Shown: one piece after another, positions 56,997 through 64,000 of the stretch
Layout of the letters: every line of letters starts with the position of its first letter
Numbering within the stretch: the first letter of the stretch is position 1
Program-made: the position numbers and the translations under genes
The notes under the pieces: model-generated
The model's database searches: none
Told to the model about the DNA's origin: nothing
The model's input: the letters and a program-made list of their open reading frames with translations, nothing else
From: Planctomycetota bacterium
GTDB taxonomy: Bacteria; Planctomycetota; UBA8742; UBA2392
Assembly: GCA_019636215.1 (NCBI GenBank)
Contig: JAHBXZ010000007.1
Location: 62,001 to 126,000 of the forward strand
DNA: 64,000 bases
Direction: 5' to 3'

Positions 56997-58514
56997 CTAC
57001 GAGTTGCGCGAGTTGGTGAATGCGTCCGTCTGGCTGAAGCTGTAAAGGTCGTGCACGCCGCCTTCGCGTTGGGCGCTGGGGCTGCGCAGTTCGAACTTCA
57101 CCTCGCCGGATTTCACGCCCTCATGCAGCGCCTTGATGCTCTTGACGCCGATGTCCTGCAGCGCCAACCGCAAGCCCTGGCTGAGGTAAGCTGCAAGTTC
57201 GGCCATGTTGCCGCGGTCCTGCACGTAGCCGCTGACACCCTGGGCAACCTTGATGTCCTTGTTCTCGGTGAAGTAGCGCTTGCCACCGCCGGCCTTCATG
57301 GCCTCCAGGCTTGCCATGCCGCGATAAATCTTGAGCCTCACGCCGTCGCGGTACACGTACTCGCCGGGGCTCTCGTCGGTGCCGGCAAACAGGCTGCCGC
57401 ACATCACGGTGCTGGCACCCAGGGACAACGCCTTCACGATCTGGCCGATCACACTGATGCCGCCGTCGGCAATCACCGGCACGCCGTGCTTGGCGGCGGT
57501 ACTGGCCACGTAGTAGACCGCCGTGCCCTGGCCCCGGCCCACGGCCATGACCTCTTGCGTGGTGCAGATGCTGCCTGGGCCCATGCCTACGCGCAGGCCA
57601 TCGGCACCGCTTTTGATCAGGTTCTCGGCCTGGCGCGGCGTGGCCACGTTGCCGCCAATCACCTGCAGCTGCGGGTGCTTCTTTTTGATGTGCTTGATCA
57701 TGTCGTGTTCGTAGACGCTGTCGCCCTGGGCGGCGTCAATCACAACCACGCTGACCCCGGCCTCTACCAGTGCGTCCAGGCGCTCGCGGTCCTCGTTCTT
57801 TGTGCTGATGGCCGCGCCGACCATCAGGTTGTTGCCCTTGTCCTTTGTGGCGTCAGGAAAGTCGCGGTTCTTGCGCAGGTCGCGGCGGCTGGTAAGCGCC
57901 ACAAGCCGGCCGTTCTTGTCGATCACCGGCAGCTTGCCCTTCTTGCTGGTGCGCAGGATCTCGTTGGCCTGCTTCAGCGTGATGCCCTTCTGGGCTGTGA
58001 CCAGGTCCTTGGTCATGACATCAGACAGCTTGCGATTACTGTCAGTTTCAAAGTCGATGTCGCGGTTGGTGACAATGCCGACCAGCTTCGTCTTCAGGGT
58101 GCCGTCTTCGGTGATGGGGATGCCCGAGAACCCGTGCTGCTGCTTGATGCGCTGGATATCGGCAATCTTGTGGTCCGGCGAGAGCACCACCGGGTCAAGG
58201 ATGAAGCCGTTCTCGAAGCGGCGCACCTTCTTCACCTGCTGCACCTGTTCTTCAATCGTGCAGTTGTAGTGGATGATGCCGATACCGCCGCTCAGGGCCA
58301 GCGCGATGGCCATGCGGTGTTCCGTAACCGTGTCCATCGGGCTGCTGACCAGGGGCCGCTTGAGCGTGATGTCGCGCGTCAACTTTGTGCCCAGGTCGAC
58401 GTCTGCGGGTGCAAAGTCGATGTAGCCCGGCATCAGGATGATGTCGTTGTAAGTCAGCGCGTATGGAGACTGGCTGAAAAGTTCCTGGGCTGTCTTGCCG
58501 TTGGGCGAGGTCAT
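56997..58514 (-). CDS. guaB: IMP dehydrogenase, eukaryotic-type
   Basis: Converts IMP to XMP with NAD+, the committed step of GMP synthesis. The 505-residue protein has the TIM barrel with active Cys317 in [20 protein letters not shown]. Two CBS domains are inserted at about residues 105-220, and the flap region starts [20 protein letters not shown]. Unlike common bacterial enzymes, it follows the animal/fungal sequence pattern: [15 protein letters not shown] near the N-terminus, [34 protein letters not shown], and the end [16 protein letters not shown]. This suggests an old transfer or a divergent bacterial lineage. It has its own long leader gap (58515-58698). Confidence 0.94.
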   Translation of the reverse strand: MTSPNGKTAQELFSQSPYALTYNDIILMPGYIDFAPADVDLGTKLTRDITLKRPLVSSPMDTVTEHRMAIALALSGGIGIIHYNCTIEEQVQQVKKVRRFENGFILDPVVLSPDHKIADIQRIKQQHGFSGIPITEDGTLKTKLVGIVTNRDIDFETDSNRKLSDVMTKDLVTAQKGITLKQANEILRTSKKGKLPVIDKNGRLVALTSRRDLRKNRDFPDATKDKGNNLMVGAAISTKNEDRERLDALVEAGVSVVVIDAAQGDSVYEHDMIKHIKKKHPQLQVIGGNVATPRQAENLIKSGADGLRVGMGPGSICTTQEVMAVGRGQGTAVYYVASTAAKHGVPVIADGGISVIGQIVKALSLGASTVMCGSLFAGTDESPGEYVYRDGVRLKIYRGMASLEAMKAGGGKRYFTENKDIKVAQGVSGYVQDRGNMAELAAYLSQGLRLALQDIGVKSIKALHEGVKSGEVKFELRSPSAQREGGVHDLYSFSQTDAFTNSRNS

Positions 58515-58586
58515 GGGGTGCTCCGTGTCTGGATTGCGCGCACGCGCCCGCAGGGGCGCGTGTGGGGCCTGGTCTCATGTTCAGAA

Positions 58587-58622
58587 ACGCACACAGCCCT
58601 GCCGTGATTCCGGCAGGGCTGC
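58587..58622. terminator. Hairpin between 58699 gene and guaB
   Basis: AGCCCTGCCG/CGGCAGGGCT perfect 10-bp stem with a short loop, no strong T-run. It probably ends the upstream minus-strand transcript. Confidence 0.5.
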
Positions 58623-58698
58623 GAGTGGGTTTGCATCCATACTTCCATGGGGAAGATATACGGATGGGGCGCCCCCCGGTCAAGGTTTGGGGCGCGCG

Positions 58699-59835
58699 TT
58701 ACTTCTTCAGGCGCACGTAGTACTTCACCAGGCCGGGGTGTTTCTGGCGCTTCCAGTGCTCGTGCGAAAGGCCGTACTCGGTGTAGTCAATCACCAGGTA
58801 GAAGCGGCCGGTGTGGCCCTTTACCTCAAAGTTCTGGCGCTGCACGTTGAAGCCGCCCTCTATAGGCTTCAACGCAGGCACTTGCGCCATGCGTCGCGGG
58901 TAGCAGTCCTCATAGGCCGCGAAATCCGCCTCGGAAAGCAGCAGCACGTCAGGCCCGAAATTTTCCGCCGCGTCCAGGCTGAGGGCTTCGACCGTGACAC
59001 GAAGTTCTTCGCCCGTGTGAAGTTCCAGCGGCCCCAGGTAGTCGCGAAAGCCGCGCTCCAGGCGTGAAACATCGTTCCACAGGGTTTCGCAGTCGCGGTC
59101 GGATTCCGCAAACGGCCCGCTGCGCGGCTTGAACTCGCGCCCCACCTTTCCCTGGGCAACCCAGGTGTCGCCGCCGGGGTTCAGCACCAGCGTAAAGCCG
59201 GGGCGCAGGGATTCCTCCAGCGCCGCGCGGCCGGCATTGCGAACCACGCCCGGCAGCATCTGGCCCAGGATGTTGTCGATGTGCGTGCACTCAAACTCGG
59301 GCTTTCGCAGGTCAGTGCAGGTAAACCAGCAGTAGGCCTGCCAATGATCCACCTTGAAGTCGACTTCGTATGTGAGCTCGGCCCGGCCTTCAAAGCGCAC
59401 CCGGCCGCCCGTTTCATGCCAAAGTTCGCCGCCGCCGGAAATGCGCACGTCATAGCGCGGGCGGGCCTTGGGATCGGGTTGCGGCAGCGGAGTCACGTCG
59501 GCCACCTGGATTCGAAAGCGGCCTACCACATGGCCGGCTTCGTCGCGCAGGGGCAGGCTTTTGCCAACCGGTGTGGTGCGGTAGGCGTCGACGGCGCGGC
59601 GCAGAACTTCGGCGCGGTATGCTGCGTTGTCGGGGTCGTTGACGACCTGTTCCAGCCAGTTCTGGTACTCAAGGGCCGCGCCCTGGGTCAGGGTGCCCAG
59701 CCGGCCCGTCAGGTGAAGGTAACCGGCGCCGCCGGCCAGCCCGCCCAGCACAATCAGCATGAACAACGCGCTTACAGCCCGCGCATAGCGGCGGGCTCCG
59801 GGTTCCGGGCGTGGGGCATCGCGGCGCGAGGCCAT
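58699..59835 (-). CDS. Membrane-anchored protein of unknown function
   Basis: 378 residues. A basic N-terminal tail (ASRRDAPRPEPGARRYAR) precedes one membrane span (AVSALFMLIVLGGLAGGAGYL). The extracytoplasmic part has no clear family. It includes a helical segment (QNWLEQVVNDPDNAAYRAEV) and beta-rich segments with paired Cys (YCWFTCTDLRKPEFECTH) that may form disulfides. The small gene at 59851 lies 15 bp upstream on the same strand. Confidence 0.75.
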   Translation of the reverse strand: MASRRDAPRPEPGARRYARAVSALFMLIVLGGLAGGAGYLHLTGRLGTLTQGAALEYQNWLEQVVNDPDNAAYRAEVLRRAVDAYRTTPVGKSLPLRDEAGHVVGRFRIQVADVTPLPQPDPKARPRYDVRISGGGELWHETGGRVRFEGRAELTYEVDFKVDHWQAYCWFTCTDLRKPEFECTHIDNILGQMLPGVVRNAGRAALEESLRPGFTLVLNPGGDTWVAQGKVGREFKPRSGPFAESDRDCETLWNDVSRLERGFRDYLGPLELHTGEELRVTVEALSLDAAENFGPDVLLLSEADFAAYEDCYPRRMAQVPALKPIEGGFNVQRQNFEVKGHTGRFYLVIDYTEYGLSHEHWKRQKHPGLVKYYVRLKK

Positions 59836-59850
59836 CCATTCATTGTAAGT

Positions 59851-60075
59851 TTAAGCCTGCGCCTTTGCCCCGGCTGTCTTGTCGGTGGGCACGCAGTGAA
59901 CAGGGATGCCGCAGAACACCGTGGGAACCCAGGTGCGCTTGAAGCGCGGGTGGCTGTGTTCGGCGTGAATAAAGCGGTTACCCTGGCCGTCTTTGCGGAT
60001 CTCGAAACGGTCAAAGAATTGCTCGTACAGGTGGGCAAATCGCTGGTGAATGAAGTCGTCGGCAAGTTCCGGCAC
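59851..60075 (-). CDS. 74-residue protein of unknown function
   Basis: Unrecognised small soluble protein, strongly charged. The GTG start has an excellent ribosome site (AAGGAG, 7 nt upstream), which is the main support for it. It contains DDFIHQRFAHLYEQFFDRFE, likely helical, and a pair of Cys near CGIPVHC. It precedes the membrane-anchored gene by 15 bp, in a probable small operon. Confidence 0.65.
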   Translation of the reverse strand: MPELADDFIHQRFAHLYEQFFDRFEIRKDGQGNRFIHAEHSHPRFKRTWVPTVFCGIPVHCVPTDKTAGAKAQA

Positions 60076-60149
60076 GGCGCGGCTCCTTGGTGGGGCAGTG
60101 TAGCGACACCGTGCTGAATTGGAACCGGCTGCGTAAGCAGCCGGCGGGC

Positions 60150-60800
60150 CTACACCGTTTCGCCGCGGATCATCTTGAACAGCTCATTGCGCAGGTGCAG
60201 CTCTTCCTTGAACGCCCCGGTCAGTGTGCGCGTGACCGTCGTACTGCCGACTTTCTGTACCCCGCGCATGACCATGCACATGTGGGTACATTCCATCACC
60301 ACGGCTACTCCGCGCGGCGCCAGCACCTGTTCCACGGCCATGGCAACCTGGTGCGTCATCTGTTCCTGGATCTGCAGCCGGCGGGCAAAGATGTCGGCAA
60401 TGCGCGGCAGCTTGCTGATGCCGATCACCTTGCCATTGGGAATGTAGGCAATGTGCGCCTTGCCGTAAAACGGCAGCATGTGGTGCTCGCACATGCTGAA
60501 GACGTCAATGTCCTTGACCAGCACGATGTCGTCGTTCTGGGATTCAAAAATGGCGTCGTTGACGACTTCTTCCAGCTTTTCGTTGTAACCCTTGGTCAGC
60601 CAGCGCAGGGCTTCGCTGACGCGCGTGGGCGTCTTCTTCAGGCCTTCGCGTTCGGGGTCTTCGCCCAGGCCACGCAGGATGCCGCGAACCAGCGGCGCCA
60701 GGCTGTCGCCGGGCTTGATGGCGCCGACATCAATCACGCCGGCGAGGTCATTTTCGGTAATCTGGGGGTTGTCGTCGAGCGGGTCGTCAAAGCTGGTCAT
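60150..60800 (-). CDS. folE: GTP cyclohydrolase I
   Basis: Makes 7,8-dihydroneopterin triphosphate from GTP for folate or queuosine-type pathways. The 216-residue protein has the zinc-ligand stretch [20 protein letters not shown], then [31 protein letters not shown] and the second Cys in [20 protein letters not shown] with [10 protein letters not shown]. It carries about 30 acidic residues at the N-terminus before the catalytic domain. A GGCTGCGTAAGCAGCC hairpin (about 60123-60140) follows its stop and may serve as terminator or is a REP-like element. Confidence 0.95.
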   Translation of the reverse strand: MTSFDDPLDDNPQITENDLAGVIDVGAIKPGDSLAPLVRGILRGLGEDPEREGLKKTPTRVSEALRWLTKGYNEKLEEVVNDAIFESQNDDIVLVKDIDVFSMCEHHMLPFYGKAHIAYIPNGKVIGISKLPRIADIFARRLQIQEQMTHQVAMAVEQVLAPRGVAVVMECTHMCMVMRGVQKVGSTTVTRTLTGAFKEELHLRNELFKMIRGETV

Positions 60801-60983
60801 GTTGACTTTCTGCGTTTGTCCGCCACGATCATCGCGGCAGGAGTGTCACGAAAGTACAGGCCGCAAGGCCCGCGCTGATTTCAGCAAGCATACAACGGCT
60901 TCCTAGACCAAATACGTCCGGTTTTCTGTATTTTCTGGCAGGCAAACAGGATACGACAAGAACCCCACCCACGTTTGAGCCTC

Positions 60984-62420
60984 ATGCAAAACCCCAAGCC
61001 ACCCGTGTTTCCCGTGCTCGCCATTGAGGGCGAGCGCGATGTATTGCTGACCCCGTACCGCCACGCGATTGCGCAGATCGGCGGCACCATGGCCTGGCCC
61101 GGCGACGAAAGCGCGCTGAAGGCGCCGGCCGTGCGGGCGCTGCGGCAGGGGCACAGCGAGGCCTGGGACGCCGCGTTTTCGGCGCTTGCCTGGCGTTGGG
61201 CCCTGCACGGGCAGCAGACAGCAACGGATGCGTTTCTGGCCGGGCTTGATGCCGCGCGGTTTGTGCCAGCAACGCTGGAGTTCCGCACCGGGGCCAGTGC
61301 CCTGGACGCGCGCGACCCGCAACGCGTGGCCGCGCCGCTGCTGGCGCTGGCGGAATGGGAGTTGTTTCGCCTGCGGCCCGACAAGACGCGCCTTGCCCAT
61401 GCGTTTGAGATCCTGCTCGCGGACCAGCACTGGCGCCAAGCCAACCTGCGCCGCCGCAACGGGCTGTTCAGCGGCACGGCCGGGCCGTACCAGTTGAACG
61501 CAACGTCGCGATTCATGCTGGGAGGCCGGATCGTGCCCAGCCTGGCCGGCGGTTCCAGCTGGATTGATGCATGCGCGATGCATGCCCTGAATGCCAAGGT
61601 TCTGTCCGAGATGGCCCGCCTGCTGGGTCAGAAGGAGATTGCCGGCGAGCTTGACTGGACCTATCGCGACATCGCCGCGCGCATGAACGTAACCATGTGG
61701 AACGACGACGACGGCTGGTACTACGACCTGGATGAACACGGGTCGTTCCTGCCCATGCGCACCCTGGCGGCACTGTGGACGATTGTTTCCGGCGTGGCAC
61801 CGCGCAACCGGGCAGACCGCATGCTGGCGCGGCTGGCCGACCCGACGCAATTCGAGCGTGCCCATCCCCTCAGCACCCTGGCAGCCAGCGAAGGCGACTA
61901 CCGCAAGCGTGACGGCACACCCGTCGGCGTGGTGCGCGCCGAGTTCAACCTGCTTGCCTGGGAGTGCTACTTCGCCGCCGGTCGCCCTGAGAAGGGCCAG
62001 CGGCAGTGCGAGGCCCACCTGCGCCGCGTTGCCAAGGTGCTGGCCGATTCCGGCGAGCTTTACCTGGCCTATGACCCCGACCGCGACATGCCCGCCCCGA
62101 TTCCCGACGGCAACAGCGGGGCCGAGGCACCCGTCGCGTTTGCGGCCGTGATCCAGGAGACACTGGGCTGCCTGCTGGGCATTCGCCCGCACGCGCAGCG
62201 CAATGAACTTGAGATCTGCCCGCACCTGGATGAAAAAGTCCGCGTCGAAGGCCTGCCCTTTGGACTGGGCACCCTGAACTTTGAGGTTTCCGCAAGACCG
62301 GCCACGGGCCGCCGCACGATTGAACTGATGTGCGACCTGCCGATGCGCCTGCGTGTGCGGCAGGGCGACCAGTCACAGGTTCACGAACTGAACCCCGGCC
62401 TGCACACCGTGCAGGCGTGA
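60984..62420 (+). CDS. Six-hairpin glycosidase-like protein (MGH1/trehalase type)
   Basis: Predicted (alpha/alpha)6-barrel glycoside hydrolase, 478 residues. The region RFMLGGRIVPSLAGGSSWIDACAMHALNAKVLSEMARLLG, with MWNDDDGWYYDLDEHG and WECYFAAGR, matches the MGH1/GH63/GH37-like fold, where acidic residues in SSWIDA and a C-terminal Glu serve catalysis. ATG 60984 is preferred over the TTG at 60975. The substrate (glucoside, mannosylglycerate or trehalose-like) cannot be told. There is no signal peptide, so it is cytoplasmic. Confidence 0.8.
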   Translation: MQNPKPPVFPVLAIEGERDVLLTPYRHAIAQIGGTMAWPGDESALKAPAVRALRQGHSEAWDAAFSALAWRWALHGQQTATDAFLAGLDAARFVPATLEFRTGASALDARDPQRVAAPLLALAEWELFRLRPDKTRLAHAFEILLADQHWRQANLRRRNGLFSGTAGPYQLNATSRFMLGGRIVPSLAGGSSWIDACAMHALNAKVLSEMARLLGQKEIAGELDWTYRDIAARMNVTMWNDDDGWYYDLDEHGSFLPMRTLAALWTIVSGVAPRNRADRMLARLADPTQFERAHPLSTLAASEGDYRKRDGTPVGVVRAEFNLLAWECYFAAGRPEKGQRQCEAHLRRVAKVLADSGELYLAYDPDRDMPAPIPDGNSGAEAPVAFAAVIQETLGCLLGIRPHAQRNELEICPHLDEKVRVEGLPFGLGTLNFEVSARPATGRRTIELMCDLPMRLRVRQGDQSQVHELNPGLHTVQA

Positions 62421-62429
62421 ACGCGGGGC

Positions 62430-62996
62430 CTACTTCAGCCGCTTGATGATGTGAAAGCCGTAGGGGCTGTTTTCGCCCGATTTTTCAATCACGCCGATTT
62501 CGCCCACCTGAAGCCGCCAGGCCGCCATGGAGAACCACAGGGTCATCTCGTCGCGGTAGTACATCGGCTTTTCGGGGTCAAGTTTGGGGCGATCGGGCGG
62601 GGGGATCTTCATGTCCTTGGGCCGCACCATGATGTAGACGCCGGGTTCGGTCTCGGACTGGATGTGGTCGTAGGTGTTCTCAAGCACGAGCAGGCGGAAG
62701 TCATCGCCGCGCTGGGCACGGATCAGCAACTGCGCGGCCTTTTCTTCGGCCTCCAGATGAGACAGCGAGGGTTTGTCGACAAACGGCCCGCGATTGCGCA
62801 CCGCAATCAGGCAATGCTGCACGGTGACTTCTTCAACGTCGATCTCAGGCCGGGCCAGCAGCGCCGCAGCCTGGCGGCGCAGATCCTCCGCCGCGGCCGA
62901 TACGCCCATCACCGGCACGCTGGCCGGGGCGTTGCCGCTGGGGCCGCAGGCGCACAGCAGCAGCCCCAGGGCGATAATCGGCAACAGTCGGGTCAC
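62430..62996 (-). CDS. Parvulin-like lipoprotein
   Basis: 188 residues. The GTG start at 62996 overlaps the stop of the previous gene and gives a lipoprotein signal, TRLLPIIALGLLLCAC. A diverged PpiC/rotamase-like domain follows: VTVQHCLIAVRNRGPF, EAEEKAAQLLIRAQRGDDFRLLV, and the end GVIEKSGENSPYGFHIIKR, which is typical of parvulins. A Pro/Lys-rich insert (KDMKIPPPDRPKLDPEKP) is unusual. It is possibly an extracytoplasmic prolyl isomerase or chaperone derived by duplication of its neighbour. Confidence 0.82.
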   Translation of the reverse strand: MTRLLPIIALGLLLCACGPSGNAPASVPVMGVSAAAEDLRRQAAALLARPEIDVEEVTVQHCLIAVRNRGPFVDKPSLSHLEAEEKAAQLLIRAQRGDDFRLLVLENTYDHIQSETEPGVYIMVRPKDMKIPPPDRPKLDPEKPMYYRDEMTLWFSMAAWRLQVGEIGVIEKSGENSPYGFHIIKRLK

Positions 62997-63403
62997 TTGG
63001 TCCGCTTGATGATGTGAAAACCGTAGGGGCTCTTGCCGGGATGGTATGGTGCCACGCCGACTTCGTTGACATCCAGGCGCCAACCCACATCGCCGAATGC
63101 CGCCACCATGCCGCCGCGGGCGTAGATGTTCTTGCTGCGATCGCCGCTGCCCTTCATGGTCATGCCGTAGATGCCGGGGTGCGAATCGTTGGTGTGCTTC
63201 TTGACCAGGGCGTCGAAGTTGCCGCCCTTGAGGATTTCGTCCAGCAGCTTGCCGGTCAGCGCCTCGGCCTCGGCAAGGGTGCGGGTCACGCCGCCGATGC
63301 CGGCGTCCTTGTGCGCGACCAGCAGGTGCTGCACTTCAATCGTGTCTACTTTGCGTTCGGGGCGCTTTTCAAGTTCGGCAATGTGTGTGCGAAGGTCAGC
63401 CAC
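62993..63403 (-). CDS. Parvulin-type peptidyl-prolyl isomerase domain protein
   Basis: 136 residues, no signal peptide, so probably cytoplasmic. Parvulin features include IEVQHLLVAHKDAG (the bAsHIL.. strand), AEAEALTGKLLDEILKGGNFDALVKKHTND, GGMVAAFGDVGWRLDVNEVG and SPYGFHIIKR. It overlaps the following lipoprotein gene by GTGA, and both end with the same YGFHIIKR sequence, so they are a duplicated pair with different locations. Confidence 0.86.
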   Translation of the reverse strand: MADLRTHIAELEKRPERKVDTIEVQHLLVAHKDAGIGGVTRTLAEAEALTGKLLDEILKGGNFDALVKKHTNDSHPGIYGMTMKGSGDRSKNIYARGGMVAAFGDVGWRLDVNEVGVAPYHPGKSPYGFHIIKRTK

Positions 63404-63476
63404 AGGATGCTCCGTTGGGTTGTCCGGACAGTTTCGAAAGGATTGTGCCGGCGCGCAAGCCCGGCAACGGACAGAT

Positions 63477-64000
63477 TCAGTCGTCGTCGCCCGGCAGCTC
63501 AGCGGAATCCTGCTTGGTGATTTCCTTCAGCACGATCGTCGCGTAGCAGCCCTTGGGCAGAGTGAACGCCAGCTTCAGGCTGCCCTCCAGGTACTCGCAG
63601 GCTGTATCGCGCAGGGCGAACCGGTAAGGCCTGCGGTCGCCCTTCTGGCCCAGGCCGCCGCCGATGTCGAAGCTGTCGAGGGTCAGCCCGGCTTCGGCCA
63701 GCACGGCTGCTTCCAGCTGCTGCGTGGGGCCTGAAGGCTGCTGCATCTTGAAGCCGAAGATCGGGCCGGTGGGGGAGATCTCAAGCGCGTCGGCGCGCGG
63801 TTGTTCGGCGGCCGGGTCGGTCACGGCGAAAAACGCGCCGTTGTCTTTCTGGCACAGGTCGCCCGGCCACACGCGGTCGTACTCATCAAAGCGCCGGTCC
63901 AGGCAGATGTTGAACAGCCGGCTTTGCAGCGCCGACAGGTAGAACTGCTTGTTCTTCTGCGGCAGGCGCTTTGCGGCTTTGTCACTGATGCCGTAATCCT
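63477..64000 (-). CDS. truD: tRNA pseudouridine(13) synthase TruD (C-terminal part, cut by window edge)
   Basis: TruD modifies U13 of tRNA-Glu and others. Only the C-terminal region of about 174 residues is inside the window. The segment NKQFYLSALQSRLFNICLDRRF matches the FYLSA.QS.LFN motif of the family. The end, GDRRPYRFALRDTACEYLEG then LKLAFTLPKGCYATIVLKEI, is the diagnostic TruD C-terminus, and DDD closes it. The 5' end lies beyond 64000. Confidence 0.9.
   Translation of the reverse strand, partial: DYGISDKAAKRLPQKNKQFYLSALQSRLFNICLDRRFDEYDRVWPGDLCQKDNGAFFAVTDPAAEQPRADALEISPTGPIFGFKMQQPSGPTQQLEAAVLAEAGLTLDSFDIGGGLGQKGDRRPYRFALRDTACEYLEGSLKLAFTLPKGCYATIVLKEITKQDSAELPGDDD

Overview
The window is a GC-rich bacterial chromosome segment packed with genes on both strands. 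The gene content points to a Planctomycetota-type bacterium. Evidence is the four ole genes for long-chain olefins, a large squalene-hopene cyclase, many secreted or lipoprotein families of unknown function, a DUF6677-like membrane protein, an HEARH metallopeptidase of DUF1570 type and large FG-GAP and putative-Ig surface proteins. This assignment is an inference; no 16S gene is present.

Layout: 1-1571 translation genes tsf and rpsB (minus). 1937-4620 three membrane-anchored proteins that appear to share a C-terminal beta domain. 4794-8600 three tandem HtrA-like proteins, of which only the last keeps a full catalytic triad. 8652-14563 a minus-strand run of a UbiD-family decarboxylase, a TPR protein and a zinc-ribbon membrane protein. 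14733-16477 tatA, tRNA-Leu(CAG) and a secreted metallopeptidase. 16660-29904 a lipid supercluster: oleA, oleB, oleC, a GxxExxY gene, oleD, a GbsR/MarR-type regulator, a FabF-type ketosynthase, ACP, two CrtI-like FAD enzymes, FabZ and FabI. 29959-39929 OsmC, two paralogous secreted proteins with a sorting-signal-like tail, HAD, SirB1-type and unknown secreted proteins. 40001-48251 fmt, a PTS-EIIA/diadenylate cyclase fusion, thioredoxin proteins, trxB, a cyclic-nucleotide-binding protein and coaX. 48367-54022 an FG-GAP lipoprotein, a LexA-like XRE-S24 regulator and two divergent lipoproteins. 54158-64000 squalene-hopene cyclase, a UDG-family protein, a eukaryotic-type guaB, folE, a glycosidase-like protein, two parvulin-like proteins and partial truD.

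The most striking part is the lipid supercluster. Nearly every gene joint holds a short palindromic repeat of one of several families, and some repeats lie in frame inside genes. The clearest case is at 27791-29080. A complete REP-associated tyrosine transposase (RAYT) with flanking REP units sits in frame inside a FabZ dehydratase gene, in what should be the loop after the hot-dog helix, and the reading frame stays open from the FabZ start to the FabZ stop. Two smaller REP units are in frame in the neighbouring desaturase-like gene, and another hairpin family is in frame in oleB. Two small genes (GxxExxY and a 90-residue unknown) each sit between inverted copies of a repeat, like cassettes dropped into the operon.

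Working model for the cluster: the dedicated ketosynthase, ACP, FabZ and FabI, with the two FAD desaturase/isomerase-like enzymes, build an unusual and perhaps polyunsaturated acyl chain. OleA then joins two acyl chains head to head, and OleD, OleC and OleB convert the product through a beta-hydroxy acid and beta-lactone to a long internal olefin. The Ole chemistry is established for the family; the link to the FAS-like half is inferred from adjacency.
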